Assembly: GCA_028820935.1 (NCBI GenBank) | Contig: JAPPHZ010000028.1 | Location: forward strand, 1-45,978 | DNA from: a bacterium | Lineage (GTDB): Bacteria > Actinomycetota > Acidimicrobiia > Spongiisociales > Spongiisociaceae | Length of the DNA stretch: 45,978 bases | Direction of reading: 5' to 3' | Part shown: positions 1 to 7,475 of the stretch, piece by piece | Position numbering within the stretch: the first letter of the stretch is position 1 | Layout: each line of letters starts with the position of its first letter | Notes under the pieces: model-generated | The model's input: the letters and a program-made list of their open reading frames with translations, nothing else | What the model was told of the DNA's origin: nothing | Databases searched by the model: none | Made by a program: the position numbers and the translations under genes

Positions 1-56
1 AGCGCGCTTCGTTCGGGACGAAGAGGTCGTGGGTTCAAATCCCGCCTGCCCGACCA
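1..56 (+). tRNA. tRNA-Pro (anticodon CGG), 5' end outside window
   Basis: Only the 3' part is present. The anticodon stem pairs CTTCG with CGAAG around a seven-base loop TTCGGGA, giving anticodon CGG with G at position 37, as usual for tRNA-Pro. A variable loop, a T-arm (GTGGG/CCCGC around TTCAAAT), the 3' acceptor strand CTGCCCG, discriminator A and an encoded CCA follow. The D-arm end and the 5' acceptor strand lie before base 1. It decodes proline CCG. Confidence 0.93.
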
Positions 57-147
57 GCAGTCTGTTGGTGCTCGACTCTCGCGGCCCGGCGGGCCTTGAT
101 CAGAAGGTGTCCGCCCACGAAGACGGTTCCGAACACGCCTCCTCGCC

Positions 148-180
148 GTCCCGCTTAGTAAAGGCGGACGGGGTTTCCTT
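148..180 (+). terminator. Possible terminator after tRNA-Pro
   Basis: CCGTCC and GGACGG form a 6-bp stem with imperfect extension and an A/T-containing loop about 90 bases after the tRNA, followed by a short T-containing stretch. There is no long U-tract, so this is a weak call. The rest of 57-295 shows no gene that I can support. Confidence 0.3.
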
Positions 181-295
181 AACTTACGCCCGTCTCTTGT
201 TAAGAGGTCTTTAGTCCACCCTTCGATTACGGAAGCTTGTACCGGATTGCGCTACTGAGAATGAGTGGGGTAGGCCGCCTGCAAGGAGGGACTTG

Positions 296-1072
296 CTACC
301 CGGCGGCTCCGGACTCCAGCTTGGACGCTGCGGCGTACTCGAATGCGGCGAGGGCGCTCGACACATGGCCGATCTCCCGTGCCGCGATCGCGGCTGCCTC
401 GGCGCTGATCGGCCGGGCATCGGGGGCCTTGACGTGGACTTCGGCCACCCGCTCGAACAGCAGGAACCAGCCGATCGCCTCCTCGACCGAGCCGCCCACG
501 GTGACCGGCCCGTGATTGCGCAGCAGCACCGCCTTGGCGTCACCCAGGGTGGCCGCGATCTTCTTGCCGGTGTCGAAGTCCGAGACCTGGACCTCCTCCC
601 CTTCGTACACCTCGTGGTCGTCCAGGAAGGCGGTGGCCTCCTGGCAGATCATCCGGAAGCCCTCCACGTTGGCCGCCCAGGGCGTGGCGTACGGGGTGTG
701 GGTGTGGGCCACCGCCACTGCGTCGGGACGTGCCTCGTGGATGGGAGCGTGGATGTAGTAGGCGGTCATGTTGATCGAGCCGCCGCCCTCCACTCGCCCA
801 TCCGGACCGACCAGCACCAGGTCGTCAACGGTGGTGCGGTGGAACGGCACCCCGTAGCGGATCAGCCACATGGCGTCGGTACGTTCCGGATCCCGCGCCG
901 TGATGTGCCCGTCTCCCAGCGATCCCCATCCGAAGGCGCCGAACAGGCGGTAGGAGGTGACCAGCATCCGCTTCCGGTGGGCGCGCAGTTCCTCGACCGA
1001 AGCGGGTTCGGCGCGGGCCGCCGCTCCGTCGGATGCGATACCAGATCGCCAAACGGGGTAGGAGCCGACCAT
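296..1072 (-). CDS. Class II aldolase/adducin-family protein
   Basis: 258 residues. Family members are Zn-dependent aldolases, epimerases or decarboxylases acting on phosphorylated or short sugars such as fuculose- or ribulose-phosphate. The metal-site motif HTH is at residues 123-125 and a conserved NHG at 186-188, in a typical single-domain fold of about 220-260 residues. The first ~30 residues are extra and Ala/Arg-rich. The ATG at 1072 is preceded on the minus strand by TAATCT seven bases upstream and has no Shine-Dalgarno sequence, which suggests a leaderless transcript. It stands alone between the tRNA and an insertion-like element, so the substrate cannot be assigned. Confidence 0.85.
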   Translation of the reverse strand: MVGSYPVWRSGIASDGAAARAEPASVEELRAHRKRMLVTSYRLFGAFGWGSLGDGHITARDPERTDAMWLIRYGVPFHRTTVDDLVLVGPDGRVEGGGSINMTAYYIHAPIHEARPDAVAVAHTHTPYATPWAANVEGFRMICQEATAFLDDHEVYEGEEVQVSDFDTGKKIAATLGDAKAVLLRNHGPVTVGGSVEEAIGWFLLFERVAEVHVKAPDARPISAEAAAIAAREIGHVSSALAAFEYAAASKLESGAAG

Positions 1073-1079
1073 CGCGCAC

Positions 1080-1085
1080 AGATTA
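1080..1085 (-). promoter_or_regulatory. -10 box (TAATCT) of class II aldolase, leaderless
   Basis: TAATCT on the minus strand ends seven bases before the ATG at 1072, the spacing expected when transcription starts at or next to the start codon. No purine-rich ribosome site lies between them. Confidence 0.5.
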
Positions 1086-1119
1086 CCCGAGGCTGCGATC
1101 TTGTTACCCGAGATTGCAG

Positions 1120-1293
1120 CTAGTGGCCTGTCTGCGAAGCGACCAGGCCTGTTCTGGCGGTCATCGGCGCCCCATCGCTGCGTTCCGCTTCCTCAACGTA
1201 CCACTGCGGGTACGCCTTCGTCAGCGGGCCTTGCGAGGAACACCGCTGCCGACGCCATACCACACCGCCGCTCCACAGACAGACCACTGCTAG
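1120..1293 (-). mobile_element. MITE-like / deleted IS element, copy 1 (174 bp)
   Basis: The left end reads CTAGTGGCCTGTCTG (1120-1134) and the right end contains CAGACAGACCACT (1276-1288), followed by GCTAG: imperfect terminal inverted repeats bounded by CTAG. Read on the minus strand, the interior matches the element at 31913-32012 at both ends (GGCGGTGTGGTATGGCG near one end, GGGGCGCCGATG near the other) but carries about 70 bp more in the middle. A minus-strand reading frame through the extra segment (for example KAYPQWYVEEAERSDGAP) runs to a stop inside the terminal repeat, as the tail of a transposase would. CTAG ends fit families that target CTAG/YTAR or TA; I cannot name the family. 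Confidence 0.7.
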
Positions 1294-2306
1294 ATCAGCA
1301 GCTCGGCGATCTCCACCGCGTTGAGCGCCGCTCCCTTGCGCAGGTTGTCGCCCACCACCCACAGGCTGATTCCACCGGGCACGCCGATGGTGGGACGGAT
1401 GCGGCACGCCAGCACCGGATCCTGGCCCGCCGAGTCCAGCGGGGTGGCCACGCGGTCATCGCTCCACAGCTCGACGCCCGGCGCGTCCGCGAGCACCCGC
1501 CGGGCGGTTTCGGGGTCGACAGGCGAGTCGAACCACATCGAGGCGGAGATGCCGTGGCCCACCATGACCGGCACCCGCACGCAGGTCGGTTCCACCTCGA
1601 TGCTGTCCCGTTCGAGGATCTTGCGCGTCTCGTTCACCAGCTTCCATTCCTCGTCCGTGTGACCGGCATCGGTGATCGACCCGGCCAAGGGCAGGACGTT
1701 GAAGGCGATGGGTCTCTGGAACGGATCGGTCTCGCCCTCGTCCCATCCTCCCCGCACCAGCGCTTCACGGCGGTCACCGAGTTCGAGCATCTGTTGCCAG
1801 AGCGTGTCCATGCCGGTCATCCCGGCCCCCGAGACCGACTGGTAGGACATGGCCACCATGCGGTCCAGCCCGGCGTAATAGTGCAGCGGTCCGGCGGCCA
1901 TCATCAGCGTCATGGTGGTGCAGTTCGGGTTGGCGATGATCCCGTCGCTGTCGGCCGCCGCGTGATCGTTGACGCCCGCCACCACCAGCGGAACCTCCGG
2001 CGCCATGCGGAAGGCGGAGGAGTTGTCGATCACGACGGCTCCCCGGTCCACGAACGACGGGGCGAAATCCCTGCTCCTCCCCGCACCCGCGGAGAAGAGG
2101 GCGATGTCGATCCCCGAAGGGTCTGCGGACGACAGGTCCTCCACCGTGATGTCACCCCAGCGGGTGGCGACCACCCGGCCGGCTGAGCGGGAGGAGGCCA
2201 TGAGACGCAGCTCCGAGAGCGGGAAGTCCCGTTCCTCGAGGATCTCGAGCATGGTGCGGCCCACCGCTCCGGTGGCACCGACCACGGCTACTCGTGGATC
2301 AGGCAT
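1290..2306 (-). CDS. asd: Aspartate-semialdehyde dehydrogenase
   Basis: 338 residues. Makes L-aspartate 4-semialdehyde from aspartyl phosphate with NADPH in the cytoplasm, feeding lysine/diaminopimelate, threonine and methionine synthesis. The Rossmann motif GATGAVG is at 10-16, the catalytic Cys129 in NPNCTTM, and His251 in HGISASMW; length is normal. The start overlaps the end of the upstream aspartate kinase gene by 8 bases, so the two form an operon. The stop codon TAG is part of the CTAG that bounds the MITE-like element, so the element abuts the exact end of the gene without shortening it visibly. Confidence 0.95.
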   Translation of the reverse strand: MPDPRVAVVGATGAVGRTMLEILEERDFPLSELRLMASSRSAGRVVATRWGDITVEDLSSADPSGIDIALFSAGAGRSRDFAPSFVDRGAVVIDNSSAFRMAPEVPLVVAGVNDHAAADSDGIIANPNCTTMTLMMAAGPLHYYAGLDRMVAMSYQSVSGAGMTGMDTLWQQMLELGDRREALVRGGWDEGETDPFQRPIAFNVLPLAGSITDAGHTDEEWKLVNETRKILERDSIEVEPTCVRVPVMVGHGISASMWFDSPVDPETARRVLADAPGVELWSDDRVATPLDSAGQDPVLACRIRPTIGVPGGISLWVVGDNLRKGAALNAVEIAELLI

Positions 2307-3537
2307 CGGCGCCGACCTCCGCCGTGATCACAGGGGGGTCGAACTCGGCGTGCAAGGCGCGCACTGCGTCCTCCACCGAGTCCCGATTCACCACGCACGA
2401 GATCCGGATCGGGGACGTGGAGATCATCTCGATGTTGATGCCGGCGTTGCCCAGGGCGCGGAACACCCGGGCCGCCACGCCGTGGGTGGATCTCATCCCC
2501 GCTCCCACCAGCGACACCTTGCCCACGTTGGCATCCACGGCGGAGCCCTTGGCGTCCAGCTCCACGACCAGCTCGGCGGTGGCCCGGCGAGCGACGTCGA
2601 CGTGGGCCTCCGGGACCGTGAAGCTGAGGTCCGTGCATCCGTCCTCGCCCACGTTCTGGACGATCATGTCCACGTTCACCCGGGCGCCCGCCAGCTTCTC
2701 GAAGATGGCCGCCGCGACGCCGGGGCGGTCTGGTACTCCGCGCAGGGTCACCTTCGCCTCCGAAGTGTCGTGCGCGATGCCGCTGATAATCGCTTCTTCC
2801 ATCACCTTCTCCTTGACCCAGGTCCCCTCGTCCTCCACGAACGAAGACCGCACGTGGATCGGAATGTTGAACTTTCTCCCCACCTCAACCGAGCGCGCCA
2901 TCAGCACCCCGGCGCCCCCGGCGGCCAGCTCGAGCATCTCGTCGAAGGAGACCTCGCCGAGCTTGCGAGCGTCGGGCACCACCCGGGGATCGGCCGTGTA
3001 CACGCCGTCCACGTCGGTGTAGATCTCGCACACCGCCGCGGAGTAGGCAGAGGCCAGCGCCACCGCCGTGGCGTCGGAGCCGCCCCGTCCCAGCGTGGTT
3101 ATCTCCCTCGAGTCGGGATTCACCCCCTGGAACCCGGCCACGATCACCACCTGCCCGGCCGCGATGCTGTCCCCTACCCGGGTCCCGCGTATCTCGGTGA
3201 TCTTCGCCTCGCCGTGGGCGGAGTCGGTGAGTATCCCGGCTTGAGGACCGGTGAGGCTGAGCGCCGGAATGCCCTTGTCGTGGAGAGCCATGGCGAGCAA
3301 CGCCATGGAGATGCGCTCGCCCGCCGTCAGGAGCATGTCCATCTCCCGGGCCGGTGGGCTGGCGCTCACCTGATGGGCGAGGGCGATCAGGTCGTCGGTC
3401 TGCCTACCCATCGCCGAGACCACCACCACCACGTCGTTGCCGGCGCGCTTGGTGCGAGCCACCCGGTGGGCGACGCGCTCGATGCGCTCCGAGTCGGCCA
3501 CTGACGTGCCGCCGTACTTTTGGACAACCAGAGACAT
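2299..3537 (-). CDS. lysC: Aspartate kinase
   Basis: 412 residues. Phosphorylates L-aspartate with ATP, the first step of the aspartate family pathway. KYGGTSV near the N-terminus (K7) is the kinase signature, followed by the amino-acid kinase fold and two C-terminal ACT domains (about residues 260-410) that normally bind lysine and/or threonine for feedback control. The ATG giving MSLVVQKYGG was chosen because the family begins there; the open frame continues upstream without homology. The gene is followed by asd with an 8-base overlap. No strong ribosome site is visible before the ATG. Confidence 0.95.
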   Translation of the reverse strand: MSLVVQKYGGTSVADSERIERVAHRVARTKRAGNDVVVVVSAMGRQTDDLIALAHQVSASPPAREMDMLLTAGERISMALLAMALHDKGIPALSLTGPQAGILTDSAHGEAKITEIRGTRVGDSIAAGQVVIVAGFQGVNPDSREITTLGRGGSDATAVALASAYSAAVCEIYTDVDGVYTADPRVVPDARKLGEVSFDEMLELAAGGAGVLMARSVEVGRKFNIPIHVRSSFVEDEGTWVKEKVMEEAIISGIAHDTSEAKVTLRGVPDRPGVAAAIFEKLAGARVNVDMIVQNVGEDGCTDLSFTVPEAHVDVARRATAELVVELDAKGSAVDANVGKVSLVGAGMRSTHGVAARVFRALGNAGINIEMISTSPIRISCVVNRDSVEDAVRALHAEFDPPVITAEVGADA

Positions 3538-3624
3538 GGCAAGCAGTTCCAGGGAGAGGCGCGGGCGGGGCCGCTTTCTATTGCTCCGATCCGCGCTGGC
3601 ATGCCGTGGCGCGTCGGAGACTCT

Positions 3625-3630
3625 TACAAT
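3625..3630 (+). promoter_or_regulatory. -10 box (TACAAT), leaderless start
   Basis: TACAAT ends seven bases before the ATG at 3638 with no ribosome site between them. It serves the small membrane-anchor gene that diverges from lysC. Confidence 0.6.
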
Positions 3631-3637
3631 AGCTCCC

Positions 3638-3877
3638 ATGGGGAAAGAGAAGAGAGCCCGCCAGAAGCAGAACCGCCAGGCCCGCATCGAGGAGGAGCGC
3701 CGGGCCGCCCAGCGGGCCAAGTGGCGGCGCCGGATTATCACGGGGCTGGTCCTGTTCGCGCTGCTGGTGGTGGTCTTCGTGGTCGGGAACCTGCTCACCG
3801 GCGGCGGTGACGCCGGAGTAGCGACCACCACCGTCCCGGTCGTCACCGACACCACCGCCGCGCCCGGCGGCCCATAG
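3638..3877 (+). CDS. Small single-pass membrane protein (PPIase-type N-terminal anchor only)
   Basis: 79 residues: a highly basic head (MGKEKRARQKQNRQ..., residues 1-32), one membrane helix (about 33-52), then a short Gly/Thr/Pro-rich external tail. From memory of the family, basic heads of this type (MGxEKRxRQKxNR) begin membrane-anchored peptidyl-prolyl isomerases in high-GC Actinomycetota, where a cyclophilin domain follows the linker. Here a stop follows the linker and no cyclophilin-like sequence is visible downstream; an R1 repeat begins 50 bases later. It may be a small protein in its own right or the remnant of a longer one. Confidence 0.65.
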   Translation: MGKEKRARQKQNRQARIEEERRAAQRAKWRRRIITGLVLFALLVVVFVVGNLLTGGGDAGVATTTVPVVTDTTAAPGGP

Positions 3878-3928
3878 GGACCGGGCACGGATGGCCTCGT
3901 AGCCAAACCTCACACACCCCGAGACGCC

Positions 3929-4140
3929 GAGAACGCGAAAATCGCCGGAACGCAGCCTCCCCGGCGGGCCCATCCCCCAGCCACCACCTCCTTCGGTCCG
4001 AGCGCGTTCCGCCATCCCCGACGGGTCCGCTCCCGAATTGATCCCGGTTCCGGTTCCCTCGACGTCGATTAGCTGAGAACCGGCGGTGCTTGTGACTGCC
4101 GTTCAGTATGCAAGGGGTGCGTGACAGTTTCAACCCCCTT
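3929..4140 (+). repeat. R1 dispersed repeat, copy A
   Basis: Starts with GAGAACGCGAAAATCGCC and ends with GTGACAGTTTCAACCCCC. Between them are a C-rich GCCACCACC block and GGTGCTTG. It is the most diverged of the five long copies. With its edges it fills the gap between the small membrane protein and the PHP gene; no gene is seen in 3878-4309. Confidence 0.65.
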
Positions 4141-4294
4141 GTCCGGGCGCCGGAATCCCGTCACCACCACAGTCGGGTAGCGGACGCAGCCAACAGAGGC
4201 CCGGGACCGGGATCTCGGCGGTGGGCATCACCGGTACGTGCCTGCCGTCGATCCGCCCGACTCCTTACCGGCGCCCGATCCGAGGAATCGGGGT

Positions 4295-4300
4295 TAGCCT
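4295..4300 (+). promoter_or_regulatory. Possible -10 box (TAGCCT) of the PHP gene
   Basis: TAGCCT ends nine bases before the ATG at 4310, and there is no Shine-Dalgarno sequence. A leaderless or near-leaderless start is likely. Confidence 0.4.
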
Positions 4301-4309
4301 CATCTCCGG

Positions 4310-5158
4310 ATGGCCGTCGATCTTCACACCCACTCCACCGCCTCCGACGGCAGCGAGAGCCCGGCCGCGGTCGTGGGGCTGGCCGCCCGGGCCGGTCTTT
4401 CCGCGGTGGCCCTGACCGACCACGACACGCTTGAAGGGATCGAGGAGGCCCGCGCGGAGGCGGGTCCGGCCGGTATCGAGCTCATCCCCGGTGCGGAGGT
4501 GGCCTGCGAATGGAAGGGCGGCGGGCTCCATCTGGTGGTGCTGTTCCTGGAACCGGGACCCGGCCCGCTCCAGGATCGCCTGGCGGAGTTCCGTGCGGGC
4601 CGGGACCGCCGCAACCAGGCGATCGCCCGCCGGCTCGACGAGATCGGCGTGGACATCGACTACGAGGAGGTCCTCGCCCAGGCCCGGGGTGGCGGGAGCG
4701 TGGGCCGACCCCACTTCGCGGCCCTCCTGGTCGCCAAGGGATATGTTCCCGACATCCCCACCGCCTTCCGGGAATACCTCGGGTCGCGCGGCGTGGCCTA
4801 CGCAACCCGCCCACTGCTGCCGCCCGAGGAGGCCATCCAACTGGCTCGGCGCTCCGGCGGAGTGCCCGTGGTGGCGCATCCCCATACCTTGGGACTGAAC
4901 ACGGCCGAGGAGTACGCGGACGCCTTCCGGCGCCTGGCCGGACACGGTCTGGTGGGCGTGGAGTGCTACTACGGCGAGTACCCGGCCGAGACCCGCCTCC
5001 AGCTCGAGGCCACGGTCCGGTCGTTCGGCCTCCTTCCGTCAGGCGGGTCGGACTTCCACGGCTCCTACAAGCCCGGCCAGAGGGTGGGCGTCGGACGGGG
5101 CGATCTGGTCGTCCCCGACCGGATCCTGGCGGACCTGCAGGCCGCCCGGGACGGCTGA
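4310..5158 (+). CDS. PHP-domain phosphoesterase
   Basis: 282 residues. The PHP metal-binding set is complete: HTH at 6-8, TDHD around 36-39, AHPH in the second half, and SDFH near the C-terminus. This is the layout of bacterial PHP hydrolases that act on 3',5'-bisphosphonucleotides or trim short RNA 5' ends (RNase AM/TrpH type), with the usual insert between the second and third motifs. No polymerase domain is attached. murJ follows four bases after the stop, so the two are probably co-transcribed, although no functional link is obvious. The exact substrate is inference. Confidence 0.85.
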   Translation: MAVDLHTHSTASDGSESPAAVVGLAARAGLSAVALTDHDTLEGIEEARAEAGPAGIELIPGAEVACEWKGGGLHLVVLFLEPGPGPLQDRLAEFRAGRDRRNQAIARRLDEIGVDIDYEEVLAQARGGGSVGRPHFAALLVAKGYVPDIPTAFREYLGSRGVAYATRPLLPPEEAIQLARRSGGVPVVAHPHTLGLNTAEEYADAFRRLAGHGLVGVECYYGEYPAETRLQLEATVRSFGLLPSGGSDFHGSYKPGQRVGVGRGDLVVPDRILADLQAARDG

Positions 5159-5162
5159 AGCG

Positions 5163-6722
5163 ATGCGCCGGCCGGCAGGAGGGATAGCGCGGGCCGCCTC
5201 GGTGGTCGCGGTCGGCATCCTGGTATCCCGCATCCTGGGGTTCGCCCGCAACGTGGTGCTGGCCAACCGGTTGGGTGACAGCCCGGCCGCCGATGCCTAC
5301 GAGGCCGCCTTCATCATCCCCGACTTCCTGAACTACCTGCTGGCCGGAGGTTTCCTGGCGATCACGTTCATCCCCATCGTCAGCAGGTACCGGGCCAGAG
5401 GCGACGGCGCGGGTGCCCGGACCGCGTTCAACGCGGTGCTGGGGCCGGTGGCGGTGCTCATCATCGCCCTGACCGTGGCGGCGGCGCTGGCCGCCGACCT
5501 GGTGGTCGGGTGGCTGTTCGGTTCGGGTGGCCGGCTCGACGCCGCGCAGCTGGCCGAGGTGGCCCGCCTCACCAGGCTGGTGCTTCCGGCGCAGGTCTTC
5601 TTCGTGGTGGGCGGGCTGTTCACAGCGGTCCAGTACGCCCGCGGGCGGTTCCTGGTCCCGACCCTGGCCCCGATCATCTACAACCTCGGGATCATCGTGG
5701 GCGGCGTGTTGGGAACATCGTCCGGCGAGGCCTCGGCCACGGGCTTCATCGTCGGAGCGGTGGCCGGGGCCTCGATCGGCAACTTCGCCCTCCAGTGGTG
5801 GGGCGCCGCCCGGGCGGGCTTCCGGGTGCGCATGATGGTTCCCGACTTCCGGCATCCGGCCTTCCGGGAATACCTGCTGCTGGCCTTCCCCCTGATGGTG
5901 GGCCAGTCGATCGTGGTGCTCGACGAGTCCATCGGCAAGATCGTGGCGGCGGCGGCCTCGGACGGGTCGATCTTCAGCCTGAACCTGGCCCGGCGGGTCA
6001 ACATGCTGCCGGTGGGCGTGATCGCCCAGGCCGCCGGGGTGGCCGCCTTCCCGTTCCTCGCCCGCCTGGTGGCCGAGGGCCGCGGTGCCGAGATGCGGGA
6101 GTCCATGGGGCGCACCATCCGGACGGTCCTGTTCGCGTCGGGCGGAGCGGTGGCGGCCGCGGTGGCAGTCGGCCTGCCCGCCGTCCGGGTCGCCTTCCAG
6201 CACGGAGCGTTCAGCGAGGACGGCACGGTGCTGGTGGCGGCGGCCCTGGTGGGGTACTCGCTCGGCATTCCGGCGTGGGGCATCCACCAGCTGTTCGCCC
6301 GCAGCTTCTACGCCCACCGCCAGATGTGGGTCCCGGTCATCGCGGGGACCGCCTGGGTCCTGCCCGCCATACCCCTGTACTTCCTCGGGTACCGGGTCGG
6401 AGGCGTCCCCGGCATCGCAGTGGCCGCCTCGATCACCGTCACCGGCCATGCGCTGACCCTCTGGCTGCTCTGGCGGCGCTTCCACAGCGGCGAGGGATTG
6501 GAGGGGATGGTCCGGGCGGTCGGGCAGGTGGCGCTGGGCACACTGGTCGCCGGCGCGGCCGGATGGCTGGTCGCTACGGCGATAACCGGGGGGCAGGTGC
6601 CGGGCATGTCGACCGGCGTGCTGGCGACGCTGGCCGGAGGAGCGGTGGTGGCGGTGGTCTACCTGGCTACGACGTACGCGGTCGGCTCCGCCGAGGCGCG
6701 CTCGGTCGTTCGGCGCCGTTGA
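5163..6722 (+). CDS. murJ: Lipid II flippase MurJ (MviN family)
   Basis: 519 residues and very hydrophobic, with about 13-14 membrane helices, the usual size for MurJ. The N-terminus has the family pattern (ARAASVVAVGILVSRILGF, then NVVLANRLGDS). MurJ moves lipid-linked peptidoglycan precursors across the inner membrane. The C-terminal kinase-like and ligand-binding extension found on mycobacterial MviN is absent. It follows the PHP gene by four bases. Its last 56 bases overlap the 3' end of the convergent acyl-CoA carboxylase epsilon-like gene. Confidence 0.9.
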   Translation: MRRPAGGIARAASVVAVGILVSRILGFARNVVLANRLGDSPAADAYEAAFIIPDFLNYLLAGGFLAITFIPIVSRYRARGDGAGARTAFNAVLGPVAVLIIALTVAAALAADLVVGWLFGSGGRLDAAQLAEVARLTRLVLPAQVFFVVGGLFTAVQYARGRFLVPTLAPIIYNLGIIVGGVLGTSSGEASATGFIVGAVAGASIGNFALQWWGAARAGFRVRMMVPDFRHPAFREYLLLAFPLMVGQSIVVLDESIGKIVAAAASDGSIFSLNLARRVNMLPVGVIAQAAGVAAFPFLARLVAEGRGAEMRESMGRTIRTVLFASGGAVAAAVAVGLPAVRVAFQHGAFSEDGTVLVAAALVGYSLGIPAWGIHQLFARSFYAHRQMWVPVIAGTAWVLPAIPLYFLGYRVGGVPGIAVAASITVTGHALTLWLLWRRFHSGEGLEGMVRAVGQVALGTLVAGAAGWLVATAITGGQVPGMSTGVLATLAGGAVVAVVYLATTYAVGSAEARSVVRRR

Positions 6723-6942
6723 TCCGGGTCCCGGCGGCAGGCCGGGGCCGGTGGTAACGGTGGTTCCATCCGGCCACGGTCCAGTTGGTGAACCGCCGCG
6801 CCGGGCCGGGCTTGCCGTTGCGGCGTTCCTCCGCCAGGGCGTGCTCGAGCACAGCGGCGATCACCGCCGCCTCGTACGGTCCGGCGGCGCCGTCGACGTG
6901 GAACTTCACCCCGGCGTGATCGGACGATCCATTGCTGGTCAT
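6667..6942 (-). CDS. Acyl-CoA carboxylase epsilon-like small protein
   Basis: 91 residues. The first half has an Ala/Leu/Glu helix (about 18-35) and the second a Trp/Arg/Pro-rich stretch (WTVAGWNHRYHRPRP), the layout of AccE/PccE epsilon subunits, which stabilise actinobacterial acetyl/propionyl-CoA carboxylases. The ATG at 6942 overlaps the stop of the methylmalonyl-CoA epimerase gene by four bases (ATGA), which supports translation and fits a propionyl-CoA setting. The carboxylase alpha and beta subunits are not in the window. The 3' end overlaps murJ on the other strand. Family assignment is by pattern only and moderately sure. Confidence 0.55.
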   Translation of the reverse strand: MTSNGSSDHAGVKFHVDGAAGPYEAAVIAAVLEHALAEERRNGKPGPARRFTNWTVAGWNHRYHRPRPAAGTRINGAERPSAPRRSRPRTS

Positions 6943-7346
6943 GTAGGGAGTTCGACTAGCTCGACGAGGGTTTGGTTTCCACCTTTCGGATGCACGAAGG
7001 CGATCCGGGTGCCGCGTCCCCCGGTTCTGGGGGTCTCGTCCACCAGGCGGGCGCCCTCCGCCTTCAGGTGGGCCAGGGCCGCCTCGATGTCCACCACCGC
7101 GAACGCCACGTGGTGCATTCCCTCGCCCCGGCGCTCCAGGAAGCGGCCCACCGGAGTGTCGGCGTCCAAGGGTTCCAGTAGCTGGACGAAGGACCCGCCC
7201 ACCGCCAGCATGGCCTCCTCCACCCCCTGGTCCTCCACCACCTCCCGGTACAGGGGCTCTATCCCGTAGCGGCGCCGGTACTCGTCCAGCGCCTGGTCGA
7301 GGTCGCGAACGGCGATCGCCACGTGGTCGAGGTTGAGGAGCTTCAC
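6939..7346 (-). CDS. mce: Methylmalonyl-CoA epimerase
   Basis: 135 residues of a VOC/glyoxalase-fold protein. Interconverts (R)- and (S)-methylmalonyl-CoA between propionyl-CoA carboxylase and the B12-dependent mutase. Likely metal ligands are His8 (LDHVAI), Gln55, His79 (MHHVAF) and Glu129 near the C-terminus, matching the H-Q-H-E set of the family. Length is typical. It is coupled by ATGA to the epsilon-like gene and diverges from the phosphofructokinase gene. The mutase itself is not in the window. Confidence 0.9.
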   Translation of the reverse strand: MKLLNLDHVAIAVRDLDQALDEYRRRYGIEPLYREVVEDQGVEEAMLAVGGSFVQLLEPLDADTPVGRFLERRGEGMHHVAFAVVDIEAALAHLKAEGARLVDETPRTGGRGTRIAFVHPKGGNQTLVELVELPT

Positions 7347-7475
7347 GGCGGGGAGCGTAACCCGATGGCCGGTCCGATCTGCATTCGGTTACCGTGGCCG
7401 GGATAATGCAGCATACGGATCGGTGCCCCGCCACGGGGATGGGACGCCATCCGGAGCCGCCGACCTGGAGGCAGA

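Noticed and set aside
1101-3504. Long plus-strand open frames opposite lysC and asd
   Set aside because: They are shadows of the minus-strand genes with no domain and His/Arg/Gly-rich composition.
2299-3906. Upstream-extended aspartate kinase (535 residues)
   Set aside because: The extra N-terminus overlaps the divergent membrane-protein gene; KYGGTSV should lie within ten residues of the start.
4482-6485. Long open frame opposite the PHP and murJ genes
   Set aside because: Low-complexity Arg/Gly/Pro/His product typical of antisense frames in high-GC DNA; it covers two well-supported genes.
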